From positions 30,444,987-30,508,986 of the forward strand of contig CP136063.1 of the NCBI GenBank assembly GCA_032622095.1: a stretch of 64,000 bases of DNA. Direction: 5' to 3'. The notes under the pieces are model-generated. The model made no database searches. It had not been told where the DNA came from and was given only the letters and a program-made list of their open reading frames with translations. The DNA is from Siphonodentalium dalli (taxonomy: Eukaryota > Mollusca > Scaphopoda > Gadilida > Siphonodentaliidae). Both the position numbers and the translations under genes were made by a program. The number at the start of each line of letters is the position of its first letter. Within the stretch, counting starts at the first letter, position 1. Positions 1-10,732 of this stretch are shown piece after piece.

Positions 1-1007
1 AAGATATTTGATTCGAGTCGATGAACCTATCTATCAGAATGAATCTTCTTCGTAAATTAGCTTTGCACTATGAACTTTATGATTGGATGGCCTTGCTTAA
101 ATACTATGTGGCATGCAGTGGATTCCACACATAGAGTTTGGTCAACGCTCATGGGATGATAACCCGATGCAGTAAAGATCCATTTATACTTACTATTACA
201 TGATACCCAATGTATCAGTAGCTCCGTTTCTGTAACCACGCCTCGTTGATAGAGGGTAACTAACGATTCGTATCAACATGAGTTATTTCATTAGATATGT
301 ATCCGAAATGGTTAAATGGTTAACTCTGTTATTCGCTGTCGCATTTTGTTAAAATACCCATAGCGAGCGTCATATATCATATATGCTTAAATGTCGTGTT
401 AGATTTAATGTAACATACACAATTCCCGTATTCTTTTCCCAAGGATGATAGCATACAGCCATCCGCCTTAAATCAATCATGTTTATTGTGAAATAATTTG
501 CACGACATCCCACCGATTTCGAAGAACAAATCTTACTTGAGCGCGAATAAATGTAAAATGTGTTGATCCTCTCACTTATGGGTACCAATCTTCTCATTTT
601 AAAAGAAATGACCAATGTTAGGTCCTAGTATTGCAAATATATACTTACTATTGAAACGGTATACATGAGACCCAATGTACCAAATTTGGTATGTTAGTTT
701 ACGACACCAAAATACAGATCTTCGACTTTCCTGTCCGAGCAGATATATCAACCATACTTTGTCGGTTCGAATTTGTCATGGTGGTGGTATGCCAGCACCG
801 TCGGTGCAATCTCTTGTTTGCAATTGATTTTGATACATCAAAGTTGTTGGCAGGATATTTTCAAACCAGTGGAATTAGACACATACCAATGACCCATTAA
901 AGCACCACCCTCATATGCATATTACTTGGTGTATTTAAGACTTACGAATAAATCACAGATTTGACTCGGAAAATTGTTATATGTATCATTTTACCATCAT
1001 CTCTTAA
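1..1007. repeat. ZNF-flank repeat, copy I (left-truncated by window edge)
   Basis: Non-coding block that recurs at about 19860-21475, at 28740-29557 continuing at 33825, and at 35560-36635. Shared landmarks are the start around TATTTGATTCGAGTCGA, the CGCCTCGTTGATAGAGGG tract near 238-256, and GGTATGTTAGTTTACGACA near 687. In the other copies it directly follows degenerate zinc-finger sequence, so it is the 3' flank of a duplicated ZNF unit. No convincing coding sequence is seen; short ORFs inside it are not conserved between copies. Confidence 0.85.
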
Positions 1008-1468
1008 AGGTACTCAATCCGATTGAGCACCCCTAACTTACTATTTCTTTGGCTCTATGTGTAATAATATTTGATTCGAGTCGATGAACCTATACATCAA
1101 AGCTCAGAGTGATCAGATATTGATTTTTGACGTTTGTAATTTTCTCGAGATGTGTACTAATAATTGCCACAGAAACAATTATTCAGACGGACGAAGATGG
1201 ATAACTCTGAACTCAAGTGGTAATAATAACGCAATTTTTACCGAGAACATTCTTTTGGTGGCGTGTTCTGGGCCACAAACAATAGAAATAACAAAACTTC
1301 AAAAATTGATATCTGATCACTGAGCGTTGATCGGTAGGTTCCTCGACTCGAATTATTCGAAATAAAATTAATATTAAATCGATAGAAGCATTTCTGGACA
1401 AGATTAAGATAGAATAGTGTATACCCCAGTAATTATATAAAACATGCTTACAAAGAGATAATCCTCCT
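1008..1468. mobile_element. Hybrid TTAA-flanked MITE (family-B left end, family-A right end)
   Basis: The left end is TTAA followed by AGGTACTCAATC, as in the MITE at 51989-52372. The right end is GATAATCCTCCT followed by TTAA, as in the other MITE family (4698-5188, 20552-21072, 27974-28493). The two families therefore appear joined inside one TTAA-bounded unit. The same hybrid recurs at about 21476-21938 and about 36635-37305, and partly at 34100-34500. It contains a 79-codon ORF (1084-1323) that is also open in the 21552-21797 copy. TTAA duplication is typical of piggyBac/Kolobok-class transposases; no transposase is encoded here. Confidence 0.7.
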
Positions 1469-1489
1469 TTAACATGAACTGGTAAAGTA

Positions 1490-1595
1490 CGGCAATTTTC
1501 TAACGTTGCTATTTTTTTCGACTCCGAGCTGAGGTACCTACTGAAATGTGCCAAAATTTGGTATAAAACACAGAAATCAGTATGAAGCTCTAACG
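1490..1595. repeat. Direct repeat flanking minisatellite, left copy
   Basis: The stretch from GGCAATTTTCTAACGTTGC to about AATCAGTATGA is repeated, with few changes, at about 2983-3085 on the other side of the 82-bp minisatellite array. A third and fourth pair are at 37320-37420 and 37595-37690, flanking a single minisatellite unit. The pair was present before the array expanded. Confidence 0.8.
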
Positions 1596-1608
1596 TCAAA
1601 TTCCATGC

Positions 1609-2840
1609 TGATTAATATATACTATAGAGGGGCCCTAGATGATACATTGGGAGAACGACACCCTAAAAGACATGTGCTTACTGTCGTTCTTCATTAATAT
1701 ATACTATACAGGGCCCTAGATGATACATGGGGAGAACGACACCCATAAAGACATGTGCTTACTGTCGTTCTTCATTAATATATACTATACAGGGGCCCTA
1801 GATGATACATGGGGAGAACGACACCCGAAAAGACATGTGCTTACTCTCGTTCTTCATTAATATATACTATACAGGGGCCCTAGATGATACATGGGGAGAA
1901 CGACACCCGAAAAGACATGTGCTTACTCTCGTTCTTCATTAATATATACTATACAGGGGCCCTAGATGATACATGGGGAGAACGACACCCGAAAAGACAT
2001 GTGCTTACTCTCGTTCTTCATTAATATATACTATACAGGGGCCCTAGATGATACATGGGGAGAACGACACCCGAAAAGACATGTGCTTACTCTCGTTCTT
2101 CATTAATATACACTATAGAGGGGCCCTAGATGATACATGGAGAGAACGACACCCGAAAAGACATGTGCTTACTGTCGTTCTTCATTAATATATACTATAG
2201 AGGGGCCCTAGATGATACATGGGGAGAACGACACCCTAAAAGACATGTGCCTACTGTCGTTCTTCATTAATATATACTATACAGGGGCCCTAGATGATAC
2301 ATGGGGAGAACGACACCCATAAAGACATGTGCTTACTGTCGTTCTTCATTAATATATACTATACAGGGGCTCTAGATGATACATGGGGAGAACGACACCC
2401 TAAAAGACATGTGCTTACTCTCGTTCTTCATTAATATATACTATAGAGGGGCCCTAGATGATACATGGGGAGAACGACACCCAAAAAGACATGTGCTTAC
2501 TGTCGTTCTTCATTAATATATACTATAGAGGGGCCCTAGATGATACATGGGGAGAACGACACCCATAAAGACATGTGCCTACTGTCGTTCTTCATTAATA
2601 TATACTATAGAGGGGCCCTAGATGATACATGGGGAGAACGACACCCAAAAAGACATGTGCTTACTGTCGTTCTTCATTAATATATACTATAGAGGGGCCC
2701 TAGATGATACATGGGGAGAACGACACCCATAAAGACATGTGCCTACTGTCGTTCTTCATTAATATATACTATACAGGGGCCCTAGATGATACATGGGGAG
2801 AACGACACCCAAAAAGACATGTGCTTACTGTCGTTCTTCC
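1609..2840. repeat. Minisatellite, about 15 copies of an 82-bp unit
   Basis: Units begin near ATTAATATATACTAT and run through GGGGCCCTAGATGATACATG to GTCGTTCTTC; successive starts such as 1692, 1773 and 1855 are 81-82 bp apart. Each unit carries AGAACGACA and, 20-30 bases later, TGTCGTTCT, a potential 9-bp-stem hairpin, weakened in units that have CTCTCGTTCT. The homologous position in the right block (37440-37520) holds only one unit. Units differ by a few substitutions, and higher-order alternation is visible (ACCCATAAAG versus ACCCAAAAAG units near 2460-2750). Confidence 0.95.
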
Positions 2841-2930
2841 TTGTGTCACGTGACATGTGCTTACTGTCGTTCTTCCTTGTGTCGCGTGGCATGTGCTTAC
2901 TGTCGTTCTTCCGTGTCTATTCCCTTGTTC
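2841..2930. repeat. Three truncated minisatellite sub-units
   Basis: ACATGTGCTTACTGTCGTTC recurs about every 42 bp with the junction CCTTGTGTCACGTG/CCTTGTGTCGCGTG. This looks like a secondary, shorter register of tandem duplication at the array's right edge. Confidence 0.85.
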
Positions 2931-3085
2931 AATTTATATTATGTATATTATATATTTGGCTTAAACCATGCTTAAACCAAGTACGACAATTTTCTAACGT
3001 TGCGATTTTTTTCGACTCCTAGCTGGGGTACCTACTGAAATGTGCCAAAATTTTGTATAAAACACAAAAATCAGTATGAGGCTCT

Positions 3086-3420
3086 TGGGTTGGGAGAAAA
3101 ATAATCCACCATGACCCGGGAATTGGGCGTGGAAAAATCTCACCTTCGAGTTCAGACTATGGACGACCCTCGTGTTCGGCAGAAATATATCCCCCCTCGG
3201 GGTGATATCGTTCCACCCCACACCCCAGGTCAATATGGATAATACTATTCTCATCTTAACCCAACTTCTCCTGAACGTGAACTGCGCCCACGTTTTTCGC
3301 ATTCAGAATTTTTATTTCTGGCATTCCATTCAGGCTTTCGATTAAAGGTGCATTATCTCTTTGTGAACATGTATTATATAGTTACCGGAATATAAAATAT
3401 TAGATCCGAATCGAAGAGTT
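3086..3420. other. Non-coding spacer shared with the right block
   Basis: This stretch matches 37690-38020 closely, including CCCCCCTCGGGGTGATATCG and CGTTTTTCGCATTCAG. From about 3345 it contains the left end of a family-A MITE (AAAGGTGCATTATCTCTTTG), which runs into the CT-satellite foldback element. No gene is seen. Confidence 0.7.
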
Positions 3421-4204
3421 ATCTAAGAGTACGTTTATTTTTCTTTTAGAGTTATTTCTCTTAGGTTTAAAAAAGTGCAGGCCGGCCCCCGTTTTACGTG
3501 GTGGGGGTCTCATGCACTCCATCCATATCCTGTATTTCTTACATATTCTCCCCAACGTGTATATCGCTCACTCGCTCTGTTGTCCCTCTCCCCTATTGCT
3601 CACTTGCTCTTTATCATCTCCTCATGTGTTCACTTGCTCTTTTTCCCTCTCCCATATTGCCCACTTGTTTTCCCCCCTCTCCTCACTTGCTCACTTGCTC
3701 TTTTCCCTTTGCTCACTTGCTATTTTCCCTCTCCTTACTTGCCCACTTATCTTTTCCCTCTCACTCTTTTTCTTTCTCCTCACATGGTCATTTGCTCTTT
3801 TCCCTCTCCCCACTTGCTCTTTTTCCCTCTCCTCACTTGATCACTTGCTCTGTTTTCCTTTCCTCTATTGCTCACTTGCTGTTTCCATTTCCTCACTTGC
3901 TCACTTGCTTTTTCCCCTCTCCTCACTTGCTCACTTGCTCTTTTTCTTTCTCCTCACTTGCTCACTTGCTCTTTTCCCTCTCCTCACTTGCTCACTTTTC
4001 CTCTTCTCACTTGCTAACTTGTTTTTTCCCTCTCCTCGCTTGCTCACTTGCTCTTTTTCCCTCTCCTCACTTGCTCACTTGCTCTTTTTCCCTCTCTATT
4101 GCTCACTTTCTCTTTTTCCTCTCCCCCATTACTCATGGGCCAGCCTGCGCTTTTTTAAACCTAAGAACAATAACTCTAAAAGAAAAATAAATGTACTTAT
4201 AGAT
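3421..4204. mobile_element. Foldback element with a CT-rich satellite core, left copy
   Basis: The ends are inverted repeats of about 65 bp: TTTATTTTTCTTTTAGAGTT at 3434 reappears in reverse complement (AACTCTAAAAGAAAAATAAA) near 4172. The core (about 3510-4130) is a degenerate tandem array built from CTCACTTGCTC and TTTTTCCCTCTC modules with periods of about 20-31 bp. The core lacks stop codons in several frames, producing long leucine/serine-rich ORFs that are not genes. Elements with tandem cores between inverted repeats are known from bivalves. The right block has the left inverted repeat and a longer core, but no right end. Confidence 0.8.
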
Positions 4205-4212
4205 AAGCGTTT

Positions 4213-4693
4213 GTATATACCACACAAAATTCTCTCTTCTTTTCGCTCCAATATGGACGATAGTTCTTCCCATAATTCGAGATAATGCACGGGTGCGATT
4301 TATAAACGATATTTATTAATATTTAAGCTTGATATAATAATTCAACCGATTTCAAATCATAAAACCAGCAGTGTGAGAAAATATGGTAAATTTTGGCCTA
4401 AATTATTTACAAATAGATATATCACCCCTGGTCAAGTGGTCCTGCTAGTCTGCTATGATGTTGGTGATCCTGTGGAGCTGGTAGGGCAAACTGATGCTGT
4501 TACAAAAAAGTTCCATTATTTTTCCTAAAGTTGGCGTTTTGAATAGCCATCCTGATTATAGTCAAATCACAATTAATACAGCCAGTATTTAAATATTTTG
4601 CAAAATATATGATTTTGAATGTTTGATACAATTATGTTCAGATTATTGGAACACCTCAATCATAAGTTTAGAAACAAATATGGGTACTTTTTC
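4213..4693. other. AT-rich spacer
   Basis: No ORF, repeat or RNA gene could be supported here. It has no counterpart in the right block, where the CT core joins the sequence homologous to 5360 directly. Confidence 0.5.
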
Positions 4694-4697
4694 TTAA

Positions 4698-5188
4698 AGA
4701 TGGATTATCTCTTTAAATAGCAAATTTTAAATAATTGCGTTGGTATACAATAATAGATATGAACTGAAAACCCCTTTCCGGAAAAGCTTCTATCAATTAA
4801 CATTAATTTTATTTCGAATATTAAATCGGGACCGTTCATGTTACTATTTTTAGAACAGACCATTCGGATACCATATTGCGATATAGAGCACCGAAAGTCA
4901 AATGTCATAGATCTGTTTGTATTGTTTTGTTCCACAGATATAAGCGCTAATAAGTATAACAATTTTGTCACAAATAAACGTTAATTAAATAAAATTTCTG
5001 GTCTTTGTTAACAGTAACCACTATTGTTCGTTAGCTGAACAAACACACATTTTTAGACCAGAAAAATATTCGAAATAAAATTAATATTAATCGATAGAAC
5101 CATTTCCGGACAGGAGTCTTCGATTAAAATGTAATATTTTATACCCCGGTAACTATATAATACATGTTTACAAAGAGATAATCCACCT
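4698..5188 (-). mobile_element. Family-A MITE, complete, TTAA on both sides
   Basis: TTAA at 4694-4697 is followed by AGATGGATTATCTCTTT. The other end is AAAGAGATAATCCACCT followed by TTAA at 5189-5192. The longer imperfect terminal inverted repeats run to the TTCGAATATT motifs. The minus strand carries an ORF (4705-4971) ending in a CYLKR-stop motif at the terminal repeat. It corresponds to 86-codon ORFs in the copies at 20552 and 27974, but differs by in-frame deletions. No transposase is present, so it is non-autonomous. Confidence 0.85.
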
Positions 5189-5294
5189 TTAACAATGGGA
5201 ACTATTTTATACCGAATACAACACTTTACGAAGGTACTTGGTATGCGTGCCAGTGGAAATGACGATAAATAAAAAAACATTTATTGTCGGCGAT

Positions 5295-5356
5295 CACGAT
5301 CCCGGTTGTCCCGATTTATCCGGCTGCCGGGTAAATCGGGGACAACCGGGATCGTG
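5295..5356. repeat. Near-perfect 62-bp palindrome
   Basis: CACGATCCCGGTTGTCC on the left pairs with GGACAACCGGGATCGTG on the right. Pairing continues through GATTTA/TAAATC to a CCGGC-T-GCCGG centre, with one mismatch and one extra G. The arms are about 30 bp with almost no loop. The GC-rich arms stand out from AT-rich surroundings. The palindrome is absent from the otherwise homologous right block, where CGCCTAACTTTGGGCC follows the CT satellite directly. Confidence 0.9.
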
Positions 5357-5359
5357 TGC

Positions 5360-7852
5360 GCCTAACTTTGGGCCGGTTTTTGTCGGATCCTATTTAATCG
5401 GCCGATCAAACTCAGTTTGATTTCATCCGGAAAATCCGGCTCGTGACGATGGCAACGCGCGTGTTTTGCTTGTCACATGACTAAAATATCACTCAAAATG
5501 TCGGAATAGTTAGCAGCGACCGCTATTCGAAAATTATATCAAGAATTCTGATTAATCGACAACGTTCTTGATCGCAGCCACTTGCATCGGTGCATTGAAC
5601 ATCCTCTTTCCTGCAGCGGCAACGTCTTGTACTGCAATCGGACTTGCACTTGCAGATTGTGAGTTCGAGAACGGCAATCGGAGCTGGGGCGAGTGACATC
5701 ATTTCCGGAACAAGGGGCCCATTATAATTAAGTAGCCAGTCATTGGGTCGTCGTGGTGGCAGCAACAACATTAGGAAAATAGCATGAGTCCATATATACG
5801 TTTGATAGTTAACGCGTTTTAGGTGCAAATTGAATGAAACCATAGAATCAAGAGACACGCATGTTTCCCTCACATGATTCGGAATGCGTAAACACCATCT
5901 AATGAGTTTTAGTATAGCCTCAGGAGCTAGTGGTTTCCGAGTTGGGACAACGGTTGAGACGAGTGATCCGTTCTCTCTCGACCAGCCGTAATAAGTTTGA
6001 TTGAGATAAGCAGGTGTGCCATCAAGCGCATGTCTCAATACACATACTTTTCCATTAAAGCATCGTCGGTTGGAGGTAGCAAATTCAGTTTTGGCGCTTC
6101 CGTCGAGCACCTGTGGTTGATTGGTAATGTGGTTGTCCATAGCAATCCAAAATAAATGGTTTAGCCGTATCTAAAACTCTGTCTATTGCAACGGATGTCA
6201 CACCAATATAAGTTAGATAGTGACTTCCAACTTTGATAATCTTAAGGGCAGTACATTTTCCTATACAATGTAGAGCCGCGACAGTGTCACATCATGTGAT
6301 TCCATGCATTGCTAAAAGGTCATGAGCGATATTCATGTGAGCTTTGAGCGTTTCATTGATGTTTATTGTGTTCCGTCCCTTTGCCGGTGCTACCATCAAA
6401 TCGCCGTGATAAAGGAAATGTAGCATTATAAATATGTCGATGTCATCTGTCACAACTAACGATGCTACTCTCTCAAATCTGCTGAACAATAAGAGTATCT
6501 CCTTCTTCATGGGTCGATCAGAGATCACACCTATTGATGCATATGCCCTTATTAATCTATATGGGATCCTTTCCCGTTACTACGAGTCGTTTATTTGTAT
6601 TGGCAAAACATTCCTCCTGGTGCATATGGAGATCATGTCAATAAGCTGTGCTTTGTTGTCACTCACTGGTAGGATAACGTTTTGTGGTGGGTAGCGTCGT
6701 GTTTTGCTTGAGTCTGAAGACTCTGCTAACCCCTTTATCTCGGGTTAATCGCGTCGATTCTTTGCTGCTGAGTTTATTATATCTATCGAATATCAAGTAA
6801 ACATCTGTTTTCTTTGTCACTGTTGCAAGTAAATAATCCGAAATTCATCAAGGAAATATTGCACTACCCCGAGCAATGGCCATCGTACTGTCCATAATAT
6901 CGCACAGCCGTCTAGAAAGGTGGCATGGCTGACACCGCCCTTTGGTACGTCAGCTATGATGGCAACACGCAGCGCATTCTTCAGGTTTGATTTGGACTTT
7001 GCTTCCTTCATACGTCCGTTAGACTAAACCATTGAACGTGGATATGGCGATAGCTCATACGAAAGGATGTCATCAATGCTCAAGTTCCTCGTACTATTCT
7101 TTAACCCCATTACCATCGCATAAATCACTTATGTGGCAAAAATGTGTACGTTGCCAATGTTTATATGCCTAATAGATGTTGTAATTGTTTTCACGTTCTG
7201 GCTTATTGTATTATGGAAACTGGACGGCCAACCTTTTTTCGAAATTTATCATCTCTTCTCGTCCAAGTTCCACGGCGTTATCTATATTGACGGAGGAATG
7301 GGTAGACACTTGTCCGGAATCCACATTAACGATCCCTTGTGGATGCTGCTCCGGAACAAGTGGGTCAATGCACAGCTCCAGCTTATGTTTTAGTGAATCT
7401 CGATCAGGCTTGTCAACCTTTATTCTTGAACTTGATACTTCTTTATGACATGTCTGAGTGCATTCGTCTCCCTCCTCTCGCACACAATCCAAATCGTATA
7501 TCAGGCAATTGCATGTATTCAAACTGTATCCCCATGTGCGAACACTATCTGGTTTCAGTGTGATGACGGTTATACCTGAGCGTCCATGACCATACTGCAT
7601 GGAGGTGGTCTCAATCGCCATGTCACTCCAAATGTCATTAAAAACATCACTGTTGTTGGGCATATTGTGATCACCCTTCATTAATGGCTTCTGAACATCA
7701 CCCGGTAGTGATTCCATATAGTGCATATCTGGCAATATGAGTGTATCCAGCTGCGAAGAAAAGAGGAATCATCTCCTCGACGGTGTCTGGATGGAGCGCC
7801 ACATCCGCATTTTCAGTGCAGTTTTCGTTGCTATTGCAAGCTTCTTTGTAAC
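5360..7852 (-). pseudogene. PIN/FEN1-like nuclease with CXC motifs, transposon protein, copy A (broken)
   Basis: The minus strand reads as one long degenerate protein. It begins near 7850, passes through 7735-7211 (conserved segments around YGHGRSGITVITLKP and a CIDPL motif), 7011-6817, 6528-6292 and 6140-5523, with several frameshifts and stops. The nuclease part shows a THEEGD segment near 6510, TDDIDIF near 6460 and LLAMHGIT. Together these match the acidic E-E and D-x-D ligands of FEN1-type PIN domains, and copies B and D add the helix-hairpin-helix-like GIGK motif. The C-terminus (5523-5720) has CKCKSDCSTRRCRCR, a tesmin/TSO1-like CXC cysteine cluster. It is a chimera: the last ~370 bp belong to the copy-C subfamily, joined near 5890. 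The family is multicopy in this window and lies between transposon-like ends. Function in the element is unknown; nuclease assignment is from motifs only. Confidence 0.7.
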
Positions 7853-9590
7853 AATATTTTGTTCTCAAAAAGGCACATAAATACATATATAACATGCACA
7901 AACATACATATGAGATAAAGGGATCTGGCAGTAAGCCTAAGCTTATTCGTGGCCATTTCCGCGATATAAAATTTCTTCATAATATATTTTGTCTCGAGTG
8001 ATGAATTGTCCGTTCCACAGACACCCACGAGCATATCCGCGGCTGATCGGCGCAGGTCCAACCACCCCCCCCCCGGATTACATAATTTAAATGTGAGAGC
8101 GCTCTTATTTATTTTCACTACTCTTTGGGTGAGGTATGTATATATGTTAGTGATGGAACTCAGTTGAATAATTTGGTTCTATCTATGAACTTTTGAAGTG
8201 ACACGAAAATGACTATATTTTCACTGTACGTTGAATTAACCGACCCATTAAGTAAATTTAATGTCATTATAGGACCCACAAACAGTTATCTCTCTCTTTT
8301 TTGTTAATTGGACAGTGAAGTAAAAAATGCTTGGTGGTCTCTAGTTCCCCACAATCGCAGAATGGATTATTATTTAGGTGCTTACAAAACATCATATTTC
8401 AAGTTACTGCAGTAGGTTCTCAGACGACAGTAGATTTGACTTGGTCTTGTAAACGTTGTATAACAATATGATGGTATGCCATTGTGATTTTTGGAGATAT
8501 ATCTCTTGAACTTTGATACTGTGTCACAACCTTTCGCTTCTGGTGGAAGGCTATTCCATAGTCTTACGGTGGCTGGCAGGAATGAATTTTCATAACTTGT
8601 CGTAAACAAATGGGGACACCTGAGGCCTTTTTGTCTGAAATCGTAATTGATTTGGCTTCGAGATACCGGAGGGACAAGCGTATATAAGTAAGGAGGCTTA
8701 ATCATTTTGAAAAATTGAATAAGTTTTGATGTCTCTCTTCTGCTCGAAAGTGTGTCCCAGCCGGTTTTCCCGTAATAAAGATTCCTTACTACATCGTCTA
8801 GTTGTCCCTGTGACCAATCGCGCGGCTTCGTATTGGATGTCTTCGAGATGGCCTGAATCCTCATCTGTACAATTATCCCATTCTGAGGAAGCATATTCCA
8901 TTACTGAGCGGATGTATGATAAGTATATACGTTCGAGGGTTCACCTGTCCAAAATGAATTTATAGTTCCTCGGTATATAAAGTCGACTTGCAGCTCGATT
9001 TTCAATATCAGTTATATGATCATGCCAGGTACCATCCCCATTAAAAGTTAGACCTAGGTGCTTATGTTTTTCAATTTCTTCAATATTCTGCCCAGACATC
9101 TAAAGTGGTGGGTGGTCGATAGCGTTTGTCTTCCATGATATCAGAAGTGACTCTGTTTTAATGGGATTGAATTTAATTTGCCATTTTTGCGACCACTCGA
9201 ATATCAACCTGATGTCTTTGCTAATAACATCTGCGGCCAATATGGGGTCTTCGATCGAAAGATATAGAGACGTATCGTCAGCAAAAAGCCTTATATTGCT
9301 CGTCACATTTTCTACAATGTCGTTTATATAAACTAAAAATAGAAGAGGGCCAAGTATGGATCCCTGGGGCACACCAGCTGAGACACTCTTCAAACTTGAA
9401 TTGGAATTTGAAACAAATACTCGCTGCTGTCTATTTTCTAAGTACTTTTCCAGAAGATCGTATGTCGCGCCAATAAATCCCATACTTTTGAGTTTAAACA
9501 TAAGACCGCGGTGCCATACCTAATCAAAAGCCTTGCTAACGTCACAGAACAGGCATCTGATTTCTTTACAGCTAAATGTGAATAAGCATT
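7853..9590 (-). mobile_element. 5'-truncated LINE (non-LTR retrotransposon) inserted in the PIN-CXC transposon, left copy
   Basis: The minus strand codes reverse transcriptase from the AFD box (about 9530), through GVPQGSILGPLLF (about 9400) and the catalytic FADD box (about 9280). It ends in a region with CxCG-x-x-ETT-x-H spacing near 8340 that is common at LINE C-termini. Segments 9501-9100 and 8894-8382 are separated by stops and frameshifts. The 3' UTR runs to about 7853, where host transposon sequence (TTACAAAGAAGCTTGCAATA) resumes. The inverted copy B (near 30010) lacks the LINE at this site. Clade (CR1/Jockey-like) is not resolved. The homologous LINE lies at 45505-45975 plus 49284-50220. 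Confidence 0.85.
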
Positions 9591-9797
9591 TCGACATTCT
9601 TGACCTATTTTTGTTCTATATGCACATTCGAACACGTGACACGTATCATATTGGGTGTCACCATTGAGTCATGTTTCGAAAACTTGTGTATATATTCGTA
9701 ACATGAAAGTTTAGATTGTATGACGGCCATTTTGGCCGCCATTTTGTATAATCCTATACAAGTAAGATGTTAACATTTTTTGTGATCTGGTGTGTAC
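9591..9797. mobile_element. PIN-CXC transposon terminal region, part 1 (left copy)
   Basis: Resumes host transposon sequence 5' of the LINE on the minus strand. It matches 50220-50430 and, inverted, 29800-29990, including TTTTGGCCGCCATTTTGTAT. It is interrupted at 9798 by the LTR element and continues at 15638. Confidence 0.8.
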
Positions 9798-9801
9798 ATA
9801 T

Positions 9802-10065
9802 TAATGTGAAAATAGGGGGTATCACATGTAAGAATATTATATATGGAATAGAAAAGGATATTATACTCACGAATAATATATGTAGAAATACGACGATTAC
9901 AATGGATACAGCAACAACAATTATTTGACGATGTGTCTTCCATGGATTCAGTTTCGGTTCTGCCCGGTGTGATCCCGGAAGCTGGCACTTGGTTCCCGGC
10001 GCCGCTAGGTGACGCTGTCCAACAAGAATTAAACTGGTCCGCACAATGTTTACATTTTCACTACA
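9802..10065 (-). repeat. 3' LTR, complete (264 bp)
   Basis: On the minus strand it begins TGTAGTGAAAATG and ends near TATTTTCACATTA. Its first 62 bases are repeated at the other end of the element (15633-15572). The canonical CA end may lie three bases inside, since TTTTCACA is followed by TTA before the ATAT flank. It contains CGGCGCCGGGAACC near 9992-10005. Confidence 0.85.
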
Positions 10066-10082
10066 CTATTCCCTTCTTCAAA
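10066..10082 (-). other. Polypurine tract of the LTR element
   Basis: On the minus strand, GAAGAAGGGAATAG abuts the TGTAG start of the 3' LTR. This is the position and composition expected for the plus-strand primer of reverse transcription. Confidence 0.8.
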
Positions 10083-10732
10083 TAATGAAACGTCCAGGGT
10101 AGGTGTGAACACTAATCCATGAATATCAAACATACTCAGTCTGGTCCAACATTCGGAAAACACTCATTCAAAAATGAACCAACCAAAATTTTGGGGCCAT
10201 ACCTAGCCGGTTTACAATATACAGCTGATATATATACAAAAGATTTCTCAACATTCTGTGAATGCCGGAGTAGTATAGAATTTTCTGGAAATCCACTCTT
10301 TTCGGAAATTTCGGAAAGTTTTCAGAAAAGCGGTTAATTGGACCTACATAGATAATATACGTGCTAATATCCGAATTTTGAAAGACGTTATGACTACAAT
10401 TTCTCAAGTTTGTGCACAGCCAAGAGTGGACTCTTAACATGTCCCTACATGAAAAAGTATCCGACACAACGACTGATCAATAATTCTACGGTAACCGGAA
10501 TTATTTCATAGTTATTTAGAAAGCTGATGGTGAAGTTGTAACCCAACGATAACCGGGGTCACCACATGTTCCATGACAATCTAAATGACTTAGTTCTTGC
10601 ATAAAGATTGTCCAGAAAATGGTTAATAAATTATCTACCGATAACCGGGATTGTCATTGTCATTGCATTACCTTATTACTCAGACTTTGCAAACCCCCGA
10701 CAACCGGGGTTGCACTATTCATTAGAGAGCAT
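10083..10732 (-). other. 3' untranslated region of the LTR element
   Basis: No coding match. Four similar short motifs, roughly GATAACCGGGGT, occur near 10488, 10548, 10638 and 10697, with gaps of about 60, 90 and 60 bases. Small ORFs here show no recognisable domain. Confidence 0.5.

Noticed and set aside
1609..2840. CRISPR array
   Set aside because: Units are continuous tandem repeats without unique spacers, in an animal genome context.
2786..3022. Cys-rich repetitive ORFs (CLLSFF / CAYCRSS repeats)
   Set aside because: Translation of the 82-bp/42-bp minisatellite edge; absent in the right block.
2994..3302. 102-codon minus ORF, also present at 37666-37911
   Set aside because: Conserved only because the whole block is duplicated; lengths differ, no domain, overlaps repeat arms.
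3475..4285. Long Leu/Ser/His-rich ORFs in several plus frames (121-257 codons)
   Set aside because: Stop-free translation of the CT-rich satellite; open in multiple frames at once and varying with repeat number.
7185..7563. Plus-strand ORFs with repeated appearance at 30287-30704 (minus) and 45128-45594
   Set aside because: Antisense shadows of the PIN-CXC coding strand; conservation follows the sense protein.
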